Source of the DNA: Motacilla alba alba
Lineage: Eukaryota > Chordata > Aves > Passeriformes > Motacillidae
Length of the DNA stretch: 64,000 nucleotides
Assembly: GCF_015832195.1 (NCBI RefSeq)
Contig: NC_052027.1
Coordinates: 4,790,649-4,854,648 of the forward strand
Direction: 5' to 3'
Within the stretch, counting starts at the first letter, position 1. The number at the start of each line of letters is the position of its first letter. The notes under the pieces were generated by a model. The model saw only the letters and a list, made by a program, of their open reading frames with translations, had not been told where the DNA came from and searched no databases. This document shows, piece after piece, positions 49,581 to 62,595 of the stretch. A program made the position numbers and the translations under genes.

Positions 49581-52500
49581 ACTGGGCAGAGCATCCAGAT
49601 CCAGGAGAGGTTTATGGCGTGTGGCAGAGGGTGAGGTGTGCCAGCAGCTTTCCCTTCCAGGAGGTGCCTGTGTCCTGAGTCTCAGGTGAGAGCAACTTCT
49701 TTGAGTTGATGAGTTAGTTGAAGCTGGAGACAGCACTTTAGGAGTTGGGGGATGTCCCTGTGGTTGGTGGAGGTGCTCCTGGAGCTTGGGGCAGAAGGGA
49801 CAGAGCATGAAGGGGATTCAGAGGGTTCTCCCGGGTTTATTTTGCATGGGTGTTGCTCATGGCAGACCTGCTCCTGGTGTGGCTCCCACGCTGGGCTGGC
49901 TGGTGGGCCGGCTGGCCATGTGGACGTGATGTTGACCATAGGTGTTGAGGGGATGGAGGCTCCCAACCCCAAAACATTTAGTGCTGCTGCTGCAGCCAGA
50001 GCTGCTCCAGCTGCCCAGGGCTCTGCTCCCCTTGCTGAGCACAGAGCCCCACCAGCTGCTCTGCAGGGAGAACAGCAGGGGTTTGGGTCGAGTTGGACTG
50101 TGGGCTTTGCTCTGGTGCCTGCCAGTCTGTCCAGCAGTAGCTCAGGGGAGCTGCAGATGGGGCAGCCCTGGGAGGGCTCTGCACCCCCAGCACTGGGGCT
50201 TGGCACCCCCTGAGCTCCCCCTGGGGACTGTCACCCTTGGGGTCTGCTCTGTGCTGAGCTCCCTGGTGCTTTGGTCACTGTTTGAGATCTGAAACCACGA
50301 CACACAGGAGAGGAGATTGGGAGCTGCCTGCCTGACGTCTGAGGCTTTTACGAGTACTTGTGTATGAGTCCCTTGAATTTCAATCTAAAGATGTGGAACT
50401 GTTGGCTGCTTTTCTCCTTCTACTTAATCATGGTGCAAAATTTGCAGCAACCCTCAGAATATTTAGAAGAGAAATTGCTGATCTAAATGTGCTCTGGCAC
50501 AGGGCACAAACAGCTGGAAAATGTGCCTTCCCCTGCAGTATGTTAAGGATGTGTAGCATCATCAAGGGCTATTCACTGGAGCTGGCACTGTGAGCCTGTG
50601 CTGTGTGACAGAAAACAAATGTTCTGTCCCCACCTTTCAGTAGGCTGTGTCCCAGATAGGCAGTGGGCAGGTGACAGATCCCTTTCTCTTGTGACAGATG
50701 CTCTGCCCAACAGCTCAGCTCTGCCTTGGAAGGGCTGTGGGAGTAAATCCCTGCAGTGGAAGCTGGCAGCAAGCATATTGGGAAACAGATGGTGCTGTGC
50801 TACAATTTTACCTGCTGTAAGGCCAGCGCATCACTCAGCAATACAGAAGCAGGAATTGAAGTCCCGTGGCTGCTGTGTTCCTGGTGGGGGGAGGCATTAT
50901 TTGATTTAACATTCAGCAGCAAGGGAAGGGGGAAAGGATGTTCTGTGCAACTCTTTTTATATTTATTTTTAACTCCCTGAGGATTTGAAAATGTTGCACC
51001 AGCTAGATTTGGTTTTGAGCCCCAGAATTTATTTTCCCCTCCTGTGTGAATTCTAGCCATCAGTTAGTTGTGTGCTGGAGGAGCTGGCTGTCTCTGTGCA
51101 GAAGGGACAGATAGCCCCATGTCCCTGCCAAGGCCACTGAGTGCCTGGGGAGGGTGGGAAGGAAAGGGCTGTCATGGGGGAGACAGTCCCCTCTACCTCT
51201 GCCCCTAAGGAGCAATGTTACTGTCTCTGCAGGGAGCCTGTGGGACATTTGAGCCCCTTTCAGCCTTCAGCTGTGCTTTCTTTACCCTCCAAAACCCTGG
51301 TCCTGGAGTTGCTCCCACCCAAAAGCTCCTACCTGCCTTGAGGAACAGGTATATGGGCAGGAGGGAATGAAACGGGGTGCAGCAGGGTCCAGCCAGAAGT
51401 AGCTGGAAGTTCTCCTTCCCCCTGGTGGGAACTGTAGGGAGAGGAGGTCCAGGTGCTCTGGTTTCCCTGGGCTGGATGTCCCCTGTCCCCCTCCAGCCAC
51501 GTGCACAGGATGGGAGCTGGGTTTCTGGGAGCATCCTCCAGGACCAGCTGGGCAGGACAGAGTGACCTGCTCAGACAGGCAGGCAAAGGGCCCTTGGTGG
51601 TACAGTTTGGCCCATTGATGTGAATGAGAACAGCCGACTTTAAAAAAATAAAAAAAAAAGTCAGTTTGATCCTCTGACTCTGAAAGGGCCTAATATAAGC
51701 ACCCCAGCTCTACCTCCAAGCATCCTCTTCCTGCTCCAAATGGCTTCCTTTTCCCTGGCTAAGGTCTCATGTCCTCTCCAAGGAGGAAGGGGAAAATACA
51801 TTATAATTCTGCAGTCTTGGCAAGTGAGGAATCACACACATGAAAACAACTACCCGCTAATTAGGACCATGAAAAGCTGATTGAATCACAGCTCTGATAA
51901 TGGCAAGGGCAGTTTTCAAGTCTGCTTTACATCCCAAGGGGGCAGGGAGAGGGAAGCAATAGGATTTATTCTTTTAGGAAGCCATTTTAGCCCCCTTTAT
52001 CCATCCATTCCAAAATTTCTCTGCCAACAGGTACTACTCAGTCCTCAATCTGCATCGTTCCCATTGGGAGCAAGGGGGGAACTGAAGTTACTGCTTGGGA
52101 TAATTGTAAGCAATTGCAGAATTCTCATTTGTGCCCATTATAGCAGGAATAACTTTAAAAGGGTGTGAATGGTCTCAGATTCACCCCCACTGGGGAGTTC
52201 ATGCTGTTGCAGGATGGCCAGAAGAGAGATTAGGGAACTGTGGGGAGCCTGGCTGGGCTAAAGCCCCTCTCTCAGCATGTCTGCTCTGCTTCCCCTTTTG
52301 CCAAGGTGAGTCAGGAGGGAAAAGCTAAAAGGAGTTAAAAGCCCGAAGAAAACACTGGATCTGAAGTATATTGAGTTTTAACAGCCTGTTTGATCAACAG
52401 TCCTTTGGCAGAATGGGAAATGGGCTTTACCATTGTCTCTCCCCTTGTGTTCTCCCCAGTTAGCTCCAAAATGAGTGACTCTGAGCTGTGGGCTGAGGTA

Positions 52501-53288
52501 ACACCCTGCCTCTGCACCCTTGTCCCTCACCCTCCACAAGGGCTGGGATAAGGGGTTGCACAGTTTTTCCTGTCGTTCTGCCCATGGCCACCAGCTGTGG
52601 GGACAGATGTGCTGGCAGGGGGGGAGTTGCTGTGCCCCGTGTGTCTGGGGGGGCTGTGAGAAGGGGGTGAGCTGTGGGTGACCCTCCCCTGGCAGGGACA
52701 GGGCTCCAAGCCCAGCACCTCACCCTGTTTCCCGCAGGGGTGAGGTCCTGCTGGGTGACCTCAATGGGCTGCCACAGCCCCTGTGGCCACCCCAGCTGTC
52801 CCCTCTGCCTTTCCCTCCCTCTTCCTCTCTCATTGTTTGTGTTTCTGACATTTCCCCACGTCACTGCTCCCACCCTGCAGCATCTGATAGCGCCGCTGGC
52901 GTCAGGCCTTTCTCCTGGGGATTCCTTCATAAAAAAAGGAGGGAAAATTGCATCACAACTCGTGGCTTTCGAAGGAGGTTTGCTCAGCTTGAGTGTGCAA
53001 AATGTGTTGTCTAAACTTGACCTGTCTTGGTGAGAAGAACTCGGAATTTCTGGAGTATCAGTGCAGATTTCTTGTCCAGCTCCTGGCAGCTCCTGGGCAA
53101 ACACAAGGGTGGCAGCTGGGGGAGGACTGAGCAGTGTGGTGGCTCCAGCAGGAGCCTTGTGAAGCACAGAAGCAGAATTCAGGATTTTGGTGCAGATCTT
53201 GTGGGCCACAGCTACGTCAGCAATGGATTCACGACCTGTATGAGTTCTGGGGATGGGTAGAAAAAACATTTATTTTTATATATTTGCT

Positions 53289-53313
53289 ATATACTTATAT
53301 TAAATAAGTATAT
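53289..53313. repeat. AT-rich 10-bp inverted repeat
   Basis: ATATACTTAT (53289-53298) and its exact reverse complement ATAAGTATAT (53304-53313) flank a 5-base loop ATTAA. It could form a hairpin or cruciform. A 10-base near-repeat of TAGCTTG follows at about 53332-53358. Confidence 0.85.
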
Positions 53314-56300
53314 TTAATACAAGGGTGGCTTGACTAGCTTGGTTAGCTTGAATAGCTAATGACTGCAGAATGCCTGCTGGGGCTGAGAAGAACAGAACAG
53401 CAGTGGCAGGAGGAGCTGCAGGAGGTGAGGAGTCCCCACTGGGGTCAGTGTGCTGTTGGTGGGGCAGCTCCTGGGGCTCCCAAGGCATGCCCGGCCTCCC
53501 CGCGAGCCTATTGAGGGCAGCTGGAGGCTTTCCTCTGCTCTCAATGGGCTTTGGATGGAGCCCGTGGCAGGCTGCTTGTTTGTTTTGGATGCCTTGTGAG
53601 GATGAAAACATCCTTTCAATGGCTGCTCTTTCTCCTTCTCCTTTGGATCAGCTGCTCCCTGCACCCCACAGCCACGGAGTGACCCCTCTTTGGGAAAATG
53701 CCATGAGCTGCTCAGCTTGTTTCCTTTTCCACAGCCAGTTTCAGCCACCCTGAAGCCAGGCTTGCTTTCAAGGGATGCTTTACACCAGAGCTCATCTGGT
53801 CTAGCAACAAGACATCCCAACCTGCCTCCTTTCAAATTTTAGATGGTTATTGCCCATTTATTTGTCCAGAGCTGGCAAATGAGCACTGTACAGGTACTTT
53901 GTTAATGAAATGAAGCACTAATTGTTGTAGCAACAGATGAGACATTGTGAAATGTTGTTTTTGTGCTTCCTTGCTCTGGAAGTGCAATTGCAGCAGACCT
54001 GTGTTCACAGAAAACATCAGGCCATAGCACCAAAAGTGCTGGCAATTTATTATATGGACTTACAGTCCCAATTTATTTTTGCCCCTTCTGTTAACAAGTG
54101 CCCTCTCTTTCCACGGGTTAGTGATTCTCCCTGGCTGGGAAGATGCACAGCTCTGCCTCAAAGGATCTGAACTGACCTCACCTACAGCAGGTGCAGCAAG
54201 ATCTGTTCTCTTCAGGTTGTGCAGGATCAAATCCCAGATAAAAATATCCCCAGGACCATTCTCTTGGGCGTGCTGGAGTGGTGGGGCTGGGGCCTGGGGG
54301 AGGTGAAGTGAGTGCTGGTGGCCCTGGGAGAGCATGAGCTGCTCTGCTGTGCTGCTGCCCTCATCCCTGCCAGCCAGCAGCCCTGGGGATGGGTTACTTT
54401 AAATAAGGATTTTGGTTGTATCAGTATTGGTGCTCTGCTGTGCCAGGTGCTGAATGGACACAGAAGTGAATCCTGCTCTGCTGGGTTTGTGGCCTGGAAC
54501 TGGGGATGGGGAGAAGAAGCACAAAGGCATCCAAGATGTTGTCTTGGTTCATGTTTGATGGAGTGCAGTGATCTGAGCTCTGTCATCTGCTACATAGGGA
54601 AGGGCAAGTCCTTTCCTAGGTGCACCTTCCCTGGTCTAGGCATGACCCATAAACTCTAATCAAGGGCAGAGCATTGCTCTGAGTCACAATTTTTCTGGAG
54701 GCTACAGCATCCTGAGTTACTCATCCTAAGAGAATGAATGCACTCAGGATATAATTATAGGAGTTAGATATCACTTATTCTCACTCTTTAAAACATTATC
54801 GTCAGGAAACTGGTAGGTTTGGGTTCTTATTTTTGTCTCTGTGTCCATATATATATATCATGCAGAATGCTGAAACTTTACTGTCTCATTTATGCTTCCT
54901 CTTACAGAGCTCTAGATCTCTGCCCAGTATTTAGGTTATGTACTAATTCTGCCCCATTTGCCACAGATTAATGAGGTTGTAAACTAATCATAAAGCTGGG
55001 GCAGCCCTGGTTTTCCATGCTCCTCACGTACTGTACTTCTATCTGCTGTGAAATACTTCATCCAGAAGCAATTACCTGGCTTCTCCAAGCTCCCTTTAAT
55101 ACTCCTTGACGACTCAAAATGAAGGAGACGCTGCCCCATGTTTGTCTGGGACATTAGCAGGGCAATGGCAGCATCCAGGGTGGTGCCTGAGGGAAGCTGG
55201 GCAGGTGTGGCACCTGTCGGGGAGCACGGTGTCCACCTGAGTGACCAGAGCTGGGGAGGAAACCCTCCTGCTGCCGGGGACAAACCAGTGAGGCTGGATG
55301 TGTCACCTGCCTGGAACCCTTTGGTCCTTCAGGCTTTGAACCTGCCACGTCTCTGATAAGACCCTGAAGCACTTCATGGCTCCAAGTGAGGTGCAGGACA
55401 GGAGGAGTGTCCAGCCACAGAGAGGGACCTGGCACTGCTCCAGCTGCTGCAGCAGGGCTGGGTGGCAGGTGGAGGGACTGGACTCACTCACCTGAACAAT
55501 TTGGCACAGGAGGTAGAAATTTTGTCACATGGTGTGTGAGTGCACTGAAGATGTTAGTTTTGCCTCCAAAACTAGGGTGCTGGAAGTATTTTGTGCACTT
55601 TTTCAATTTTGTGTACTTTATTACTCCCCCCTGCCAGTCTGGGGGAGGTAGAGGTACAAGACCACTGAGATTGGAGATGTAGAGAGTGTTTGTCTCTTTC
55701 TGTAATTTATTTTCATGGGGTGTGATAGCTGCTTGCCCTTTGCTCTGCAGGGTCTCAGTCCCTCTTTGGAGGCTCCTGTCCTCTCTCAGGCTTGGGGACC
55801 ATCTCTGAGGGCTGGTATTGGGGTAGGAGGCACAGCACAGCCTGCATGGGAATGAGAGTGACCTGCTACTGGGCTGGGACCAAGTTAGGAAGCAGTGAGG
55901 TGAGATCAGCACCTTCAGGTAGGTGAAATCAGCAGCTTGGAGAGAAATTGCTTTTCCTGCCTCAGCTTGGAAAGGCAGTCACAGCCACAGTCTCTGCCCC
56001 CTGTGCTGTCACTTCCCCTGGATGCTTCCTAGAAGGACAGCCCTGAGCTGGGGGTTGAGGTGTCCTCCCTCTCACAGGGGGCTGGTGGGGCTGAATCATT
56101 TCCTCTGGCAGCTGTGTCTCAGGGAGGCTCTGGGTGAAGCCCTCTCTGGTGGTGGTGCCAGTCTCTGCAGCTCTGAGGATGCTCCACGTTCCCACCCTGT
56201 GCCATTTGATCTCTCGTTTCCTCCAGATGTGACCTGGGAGCAGAACCAAGAACAGGATGGTTTCCCACGTCCCTGGTGATGACTGTCCCCTCCTGAAGGA

Positions 56301-58787
56301 GCTTTCCTTGAGAAGGAAGCCCTTCCCACAAAGCAGAGAACAAGAGGGTGGCTTTCCAGGGTCCTGCCCCATCCTGGAGCAGAGAAGCAGTGTCACATCC
56401 TGAGCTGCTGTGCTGTGTCCCTGGGCAGGTCTCTGTGCCCAGAGGGGTGCAGACAGTGCTGCTGGTGGCTGGGTAGGTGTCAGCCTTCCTGCCGGTCCCC
56501 ATGCTGCTCTGCTGGCCATCACCATGCAGCTGAGAAAGGACATAAACCTGTATTTAGAAAGCATTCACAGGCTCTGTTGTGTGTGATAGAGACAAACCCT
56601 TCTTCAGCTGGAGATCAAACTCTTCTCTCCCATTTCCTCCTCCTTCTTTCCCCACAGGTCTGGTGTTTCTCCCTGCTCGGTATCTTTTTGTTACAAACTG
56701 ACTTTGAGGCTGTCAAGTTCTCCTGCCTTAGAAATACACATTTATAAACATTTAAATACAATTTGTGTGTAGGTATACGTTAATAGTGACCTGCATTAGA
56801 AGTCCTGCTCGCTGCTGCCAGGTGTCACGTAGCCTCCTTGAGCATCCCCACCTGATTGTGTGTTTGGACACGTGAGGTTTCACTGAAGCCACTGGAGCTG
56901 TGCTAAATTACAGCCCTGCTGCCCTGGCCACAGGGTGCTGGAGGAGCTAGGTTTGTGATCTGAAAACTGGGTGATGTTGTTCTGATGGTGATAGCCTGGT
57001 AGTGCAAGGTGATAAACCCTGACTGGTGAAACTGGAGCATCTGCTACTTGTTTTGAACCTGACCTGATTTTATAGTTCTGGGTATGGCAGGTATGAAATT
57101 TGCTGTTTGAGGAATCAGACAGCAGCTGCTTAATTATTTATAAAGTTAAAAGACTGTGGCACTTCATTTCTGATGTGAAGTGCTAATTAGTTTACTAAGG
57201 AATCCAGACTGCAGGAAATTTGTGTTTCTGGCACAGTGGCTGTTCATCTTTAAAAGTGTGTTCATCACGGTGTTGTGTTTGTATTATTAGTGTAGAGCAA
57301 TATAGTACAGCCCAGCCTCTGTGAGAGGAGGGAAAACAGCAGCATCTCATTTAGAAATATGTAAGGCTGCTGTTAAATCAGCTTATTAGAGGCTGTGCCC
57401 CATCCAGAGAGGAGAGCATTAGGCATCAGCCTCCCTCTGGAGCTGTGGATCATTTTGGGTGTAGTTGTGGCTTTCAGCTACGTCAGGCACTTGACACAGG
57501 TGCAGTTCACTGGGCAAAAGCTGGGAATTGAAACTCCTGGTGTACAACCTGATAAATAAATAGCTACACTGGCTGCTGTTGTTAGCCTTAAAGGAGAATG
57601 GCCCTTTCATTCTTTCTAAATTAAATTTTGATAATGGGAACGGCAGTAAATAAATCTTTGTAGAAGTGTAGACTTAATTTCTGAGAGGTCCCCAAATTTG
57701 TGCTGTGGAAGGATTAAGTAGGTTAGTTAAAGGCACATTATGATTAATTCTTTTTGATAATTTCAAAGAATCAAATTAGTTTGCTAACACTTTTACCAGA
57801 AGTTGAATCTTGCATCAGAAGCTCTCGATCAGGGCAGGCTGGATTACAGATTTATCCTGTGCACTGGTGCTGCTGCTTAAGCATCTTATGTACTGAGAGG
57901 TTAGAACATCAAAGAGAGGGTGCCCAATGTCTGCATTTCACTTTATATTTAAGTTGGTAATTAAGGGCCAGAGTGTGGCAAAACCGATTTTTGAAAAGTC
58001 ACTTCATCTTTATTTGGGGTTAATTGCATTAATGCTCACAGCTTGACAGGCTTGGTTCATGACAGGAATTTAAAAAATAAAGTTGTAGGGGATATGCAGC
58101 CTTCAGCATTGTCTGAAAGTCCTAATTCCCAAGTAATCCTGTTGTTCATGCTCATGAAACCGCCTACAAAGCAGCACCTTTGAGCAGTTCTTAAGTTTAT
58201 TTTTAAAGGCAGTGTAATTGTGTGCTGTTGGCTTCTAACTTCAGCAAAATGGGAAGATTTTCATGCAGATCTGCACAGAGATTTGTACAGAAAGGAGAAG
58301 CACGTCTGGGTGAAGCAGGATGAAGTGGGGCTGCAGCTGGTTCCTGGTGGGAAGTCAGAGGACAGTGAGGTTTTTGGGTTCTGGCACAGACCTCACTGAT
58401 GCTTCTCATTGCCCTGAGCCCACCCAGGGGCTCAGAGCTTCAGGGTCGGAGCCCCTGGAGTGAAGGTAACAGCAGATGTCAATAGTGGTGTGTGCCTCGA
58501 AACAGAATTGTCTCTTAACTTTGTGAGGGCTCTCTCTTTTTTTGTCTTCCCTGGACTTTACTGCTCGCTGTACAGAATGTTACAAATATTGGCTGCAATC
58601 AGGTGTAATCAATATGAGTGCAGATCATGGATTAGAGCATGTTGTAAAGCTCTGGTCAGGACAGACATCTGTGATCCTGCAGAATGACGTTTTATGCATC
58701 TGCACAATAACTCACCTTTTTCTTGTGGAAGGTTCAGAGACTGAAAATGATCAAAGCTTTAATTTTATTTGCTGTCACCAGGGACTT

Positions 58788-58804
58788 TGTGTGTGTGTGT
58801 GTGT
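58788..58804. repeat. (TG)n microsatellite
   Basis: Seventeen bases of perfect TG repeat. Confidence 0.95.
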
Positions 58805-59639
58805 CCTTTCCTGTATGCCTAATCAAAAGTCCTATCTAGGAGCAGTACTGCATTGTAGATTTAAAAGCAGATTGATGCTCTTGTCCTCTGGCCTCACAGG
58901 CAGATGAATTCTTTATTCATGTGAACTTCATATGAGCAACTTTGAAAAGAGGAGCAGCAATTCAGCTGAACCTCATTCCATTAATTTTGGCATAGAAGAT
59001 AACATGCAAGGAAGCCTGAGAATCCACTTGGGATCATCTTTTCCTATTATGTTGGTAGCAAACCTTTGTTCTTTTTATTACTCATTATTCTGGATCTGCA
59101 GTCAATAATATGAGGAGAAGCATGAGTCTGCCACACATCAAGTTTTCTCTTGCCTTTTAAAGTGACATTCTCCTTAGATCACTGTTGTGTAGGCTTATTC
59201 CTTATCAGCAGTGAATGCTGTGGTGTTCATATGACTGCACATCAAACAGATCTGCAGTAGCTGTCTCTTGTGCTCCCCTGGCAGTGGTACATATATCTAC
59301 AAAGACATTTTCTGAGAGCTCTCTCCCCCTCCTTCTCCTCACAGAATAGAAATCTGGATGGTACAGCCTTTGGAAACCACCTGGGAATTTATCCTGCTGG
59401 CTTTCCCTGGCTGAATTTTGTTTTCTCTTCTGACTCTAAGGAGCCTGGGTATTATTTAGGTATTTCAAACTAACCCACATGCAGTCAGGTTCTTAGAGTG
59501 GAAGTCAATAAAAGGCTAAGACTGATGTGAATGGATAATTCATCAGCTGCATATAACTCCACCCAAATTATCCTAAATTGCATTTAGCTGCTCTTTGCAT
59601 CACAAACTTCCTTCGCTCTTTTTATTTCTGTGTGTTTAA

Positions 59640-59664
59640 CACTGTCCAGGTTCGAGGGACAGTG
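59640..59664. repeat. 8-bp perfect inverted repeat, hairpin
   Basis: CACTGTCC (59640-59647) pairs exactly with GGACAGTG (59657-59664) across a 9-base loop AGGTTCGAG. The loop resembles a tRNA T-loop, but no other tRNA arms surround it. Confidence 0.75.
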
Positions 59665-61842
59665 CACTCCTGTACTTGGGTCAGCTGGGAAGGTGAACTC
59701 CAGATGGGACTTAATTCTTGTTCTGTCACCAAGGGCTGAAAAAATGGGTGAAGTTTCTGTTCATGAGACTGGTCTTGAAGTCCATGTGCCCTGAATCAGA
59801 GTGGAGAGAAGGTTCTTGCCTTGCTCCAGCCTACCCACGGAGCTGTAACTTTGTTGTAGGAGCATAAAGCCTGCACAAGGTGATGGGAATATTGATGGGA
59901 AAAACAGCTGGGAGCACTGAGGAGGGAAGGCCTGAGTACCTCTGGCTCTGCCTTCTGAGATGGAGCATCTGAGGCCATTGCTCAGGCTCACAGGAGCTTG
60001 TGAAGCATAAAGAATAACTGTGCAGAAATGTAAGTTCAGTGTAAAGATACCATGGATCACAGAGGAATTGAAAAAAACCAAACATGCAAAGAAACCCAAA
60101 ACCAAAAAAAAACTAGCACAAGTCTGCTGTGCTCTGTTAAAAGAAAATCATCATCCTTATTTTTCAATCTGCTTAGGCAATGGGGGGAAAAAGGCAAAAC
60201 AAAAAGGCACTGAGGGCAGCAGGCACAGCACAAAACCACGTAAACTTTTCCTAGTGGGTTGGTTGGATTTTCCTGGCACAGGACAGTTCCCTGCACTGTT
60301 TCTTTAGCTACAAAGGTCCTTTTCTTTTCTTTTAGAAATGGCACTTGAAAACTGGATCTCTTTTTTTATCTCTGTGTTTAAATTTGGATATGACTTGACC
60401 GCAGTGAACGGATGCCATGGGAGATTTTCCTGGCCGATTCCTCTCCAAAGCAGTGTTCTGTGAGGGAATGGCAATTCCCTGCTGCCCAGCCTGGCACTGC
60501 TACTGGCTCAGGTTATTGGAATAACCCCATGGATATTTGTCACCACTCTCTCCCAGTGAAAGAGGGAAACCTTTTCTATTTAGTACCTGTGGATTGCTGT
60601 CAAAGTCCTCTAAACACAGTGGTGGGCGGCACTGGAGGAGGAAGATTTTTTTGTGGCTACAGGCTCTAAGTAATTCCAGGGGATGATAAAACTTGTGGAG
60701 TGGGAATATGGATGCTGGATTTCAATGCAGAACCCAAATCTTTGCTTATCTCTTGGTACAAGAAGCCGTATCCTCCTCTGCTTGGGCTTACTTTGTAGCA
60801 GCTTCTTAGCCATTCGAAATGTGGTCGTTGTTTTCCCAGTGTGAAAGCAAGACTTGGAGCGACCAAAACCCCCTGGCAACAGCACAGCCGAGGGATACCA
60901 GCCCCAGGAGGAGCAGGGCTTCTTTCCCTCTGTCATGCATGAAAGGGAAGAGGGAGATCTTGGGGACTCAGGTCCAAAGCCTGTCTCAAGCAGGCAGGCA
61001 GGCATCTGTCTGCAGAATTACATCACCCAGCTGCCACAGCAGCGCTCACGGCGTGCGAGCTCCTGCAGTTGGGAGCGGGCTGATGAATAAGGAATGAAGT
61101 GGGGTTTGTGAATGCTTCCACTCTGCTGTGGGCACACAGGTGTCTTCCTGTTGTGAGAACATTTGGGAAGGGCAGGCAGTGCCCTTGGGGAAGCTTGGTG
61201 GGATTTAGCTCTCCCACCCAGCCTGTGTGCAGGCTCTTCCTGCCCCTTTCCATTCATTGCCCTGCACAAGAGTTCGCTCTTACAGGTCAGCCTTGCTGAT
61301 GATTTTAGCCAAAAATCTGCTCCTTGAATAGTTTCTTCAACAAGGTGCTGATGGTAACAGGTGTGGCTCCCTGCAGCTTCTGTCCCAGAAAGCTTAGAAA
61401 GTGTCAAATCCTCTGAGGGGGGTTTTAAAAAGATTAATCATCCTTTGTCTTCCACCCTCCCTTAGCTTGTAATAGGGAAGAGTGCTCAAATGGAAGGTTC
61501 GGCTTGGGCGCTTTAACACTTTAAGCCCCAGAAGGGCAGGGTGCTGTTTAATTTTAAACTGGCTCGAGGCAAGGCTGGAGTCTCTTGTGGGTTATTATTG
61601 CAGTGTTTATTTGCTGCGGGCTGTTGTGAAGAGCTCGGCTACAATGCCCAGCTTTGTTTTTCTCATGCAGCAAGTGCTGTGTTAATGGAGTTCGTTTAAG
61701 AGTAGAGTTTAATCATCTCTTAAGTACGTTTTGGGTGTTTTACCCATATGATGCAACAACCAAGGGGGAAGTGTCGAACAGAGGGACGGCTCTGTGCTGT
61801 GGGTTAGAGCTGGAAGAGAAGTTAGTGCGTCTACTTCACTGT

Positions 61843-61980
61843 GAGGCACTGGCACAAGTTGTGTTCAAAGCCTGGTGGGATGGGGCTCTGAGTAACCTGA
61901 TCTAGTGGAAGGTGTCCCTGCTCATAGCAGGGGTTTGGGACAGTATGAATTTTAAGGTCTCTTCCAAGCTATTCTATTTC
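61843..61980 (+). mobile_element. CR1-type LINE fragment, 3' end, forward orientation
   Basis: The segment reads like the 3' untranslated end of avian CR1: GAGGCACTGGCACAAG, then TCTAGTGGAAGGTGTCCCTG at 61912-61931, GGTCTCTTCCAAGCTATTCTAT near the end, and no full terminal ATTCTATGATTCTATG repeat. It is 5'-truncated and diverged by substitutions and small gaps. It ends about 350 bases upstream of the FRMD4B TATA box. Confidence 0.85.
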
Positions 61981-62289
61981 TGCAGGTCTGGTTCGCCACC
62001 CTCCCTACCTACCCCCCCTTCTTCCCTCCGCTTGCTGGTTCCCAGCAGTGCCTTTTTCAAGTAGGATTTCTGCTGTATAATTTGAGCACGGGCTCAGCCG
62101 CGAGAAAACGATGACAGCTTTGTTCCCTGTATAGCGGATAATGAGGTGTTGGAGGCAGATAGCTCGGGATTCGTGTGTGCAGCGCCTGCCCAGCTCACTG
62201 AAGTGCGGCAGCGCTGAGCGCCTTCCTCTCCGTCTGCAGCATCTAAATGGGCTTCTTGTCGGGGCATACGGCAAAAGGGTTAACATTTA

Positions 62290-62339
62290 ATTGGAAAACA
62301 TAGTGGTAGCTAGTGGAGCTTAACAGAGCTTTATATAAG
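62290..62339 (+). promoter_or_regulatory. FRMD4B: FRMD4B proximal core promoter (inverted CCAAT box and TATA box)
   Basis: TATATAAG lies at 62332-62339 and ATTGG (CCAAT on the other strand) at 62290-62294, about 40 bases upstream, a normal spacing. A TATA element here predicts transcription starting near 62360-62368 and a 5' leader of about 230 bases before the FRMD4B ATG. TATA boxes are uncommon inside CpG islands, so the start site may be sharper and more regulated than for a housekeeping gene. The motifs are seen; their use is inferred. Confidence 0.55.
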
Positions 62340-62420
62340 CTGCTAAGGACAAGGCTGCTGTGTGAGCTGCTGGTGGGGCTGAGCTACTGCAGCCGCTGGC
62401 TGGGCGTCAGGAGCCGGGGC

Positions 62421-62513
62421 ATGCCTGGGAATCTGCCCAGGAAGCGCCGTGAAAGAGGAGTTTGTTTTAAGGCTCGACCCTGGCAGCGTGCAGCAGCCCT
62501 GCCCGCCGAATAA
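62421..62513 (+). promoter_or_regulatory. Upstream ORF in the FRMD4B 5' leader
   Basis: An ATG at 62421 opens a 30-codon reading frame ending at TAA 62511-62513. It lies in a different frame from, and 82 bases before, the FRMD4B start. It falls inside the predicted 5' leader, so scanning ribosomes would meet it first. It could dampen FRMD4B translation; its encoded peptide resembles nothing I know. Whether it is in the mature leader depends on the true start site. Confidence 0.4.
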
Positions 62514-62595
62514 AGCCGGGCAGCCTCACGCCGGGCGTCTGAGCGAGGGCAGCCTCAGCAGCCGGCGGGGCCGGGGGTGCTCGTGTGCCCGGCTC

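Larger units (their letters stand above)
46921..61842. other. Non-coding DNA upstream of the FRMD4B proximal promoter
   Basis: Fifteen kilobases with no recognised interspersed repeat. It holds the E-box patch at 48.4 kb, the CpG-rich segment at 49.4 kb and two small inverted repeats. Long frames at 47121-47780 (+) and 52460-53269 (-) have low-information translations and are not called as genes. Confidence 0.55.

Noticed and set aside
52460..53269. 269-codon minus-strand open frame
   Set aside because: Longest minus-strand frame in the window, but the translation has no motif I know and + strand frames overlap it; no promoter or splice context.
62449..62595. In-frame N-terminal extension of the FRMD4B exon
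   Set aside because: The frame is open back to a TGA at 62380, but only non-ATG codons (GTG at 62449) could start it, and the recalled FRMD4B protein begins at the 62596 ATG.
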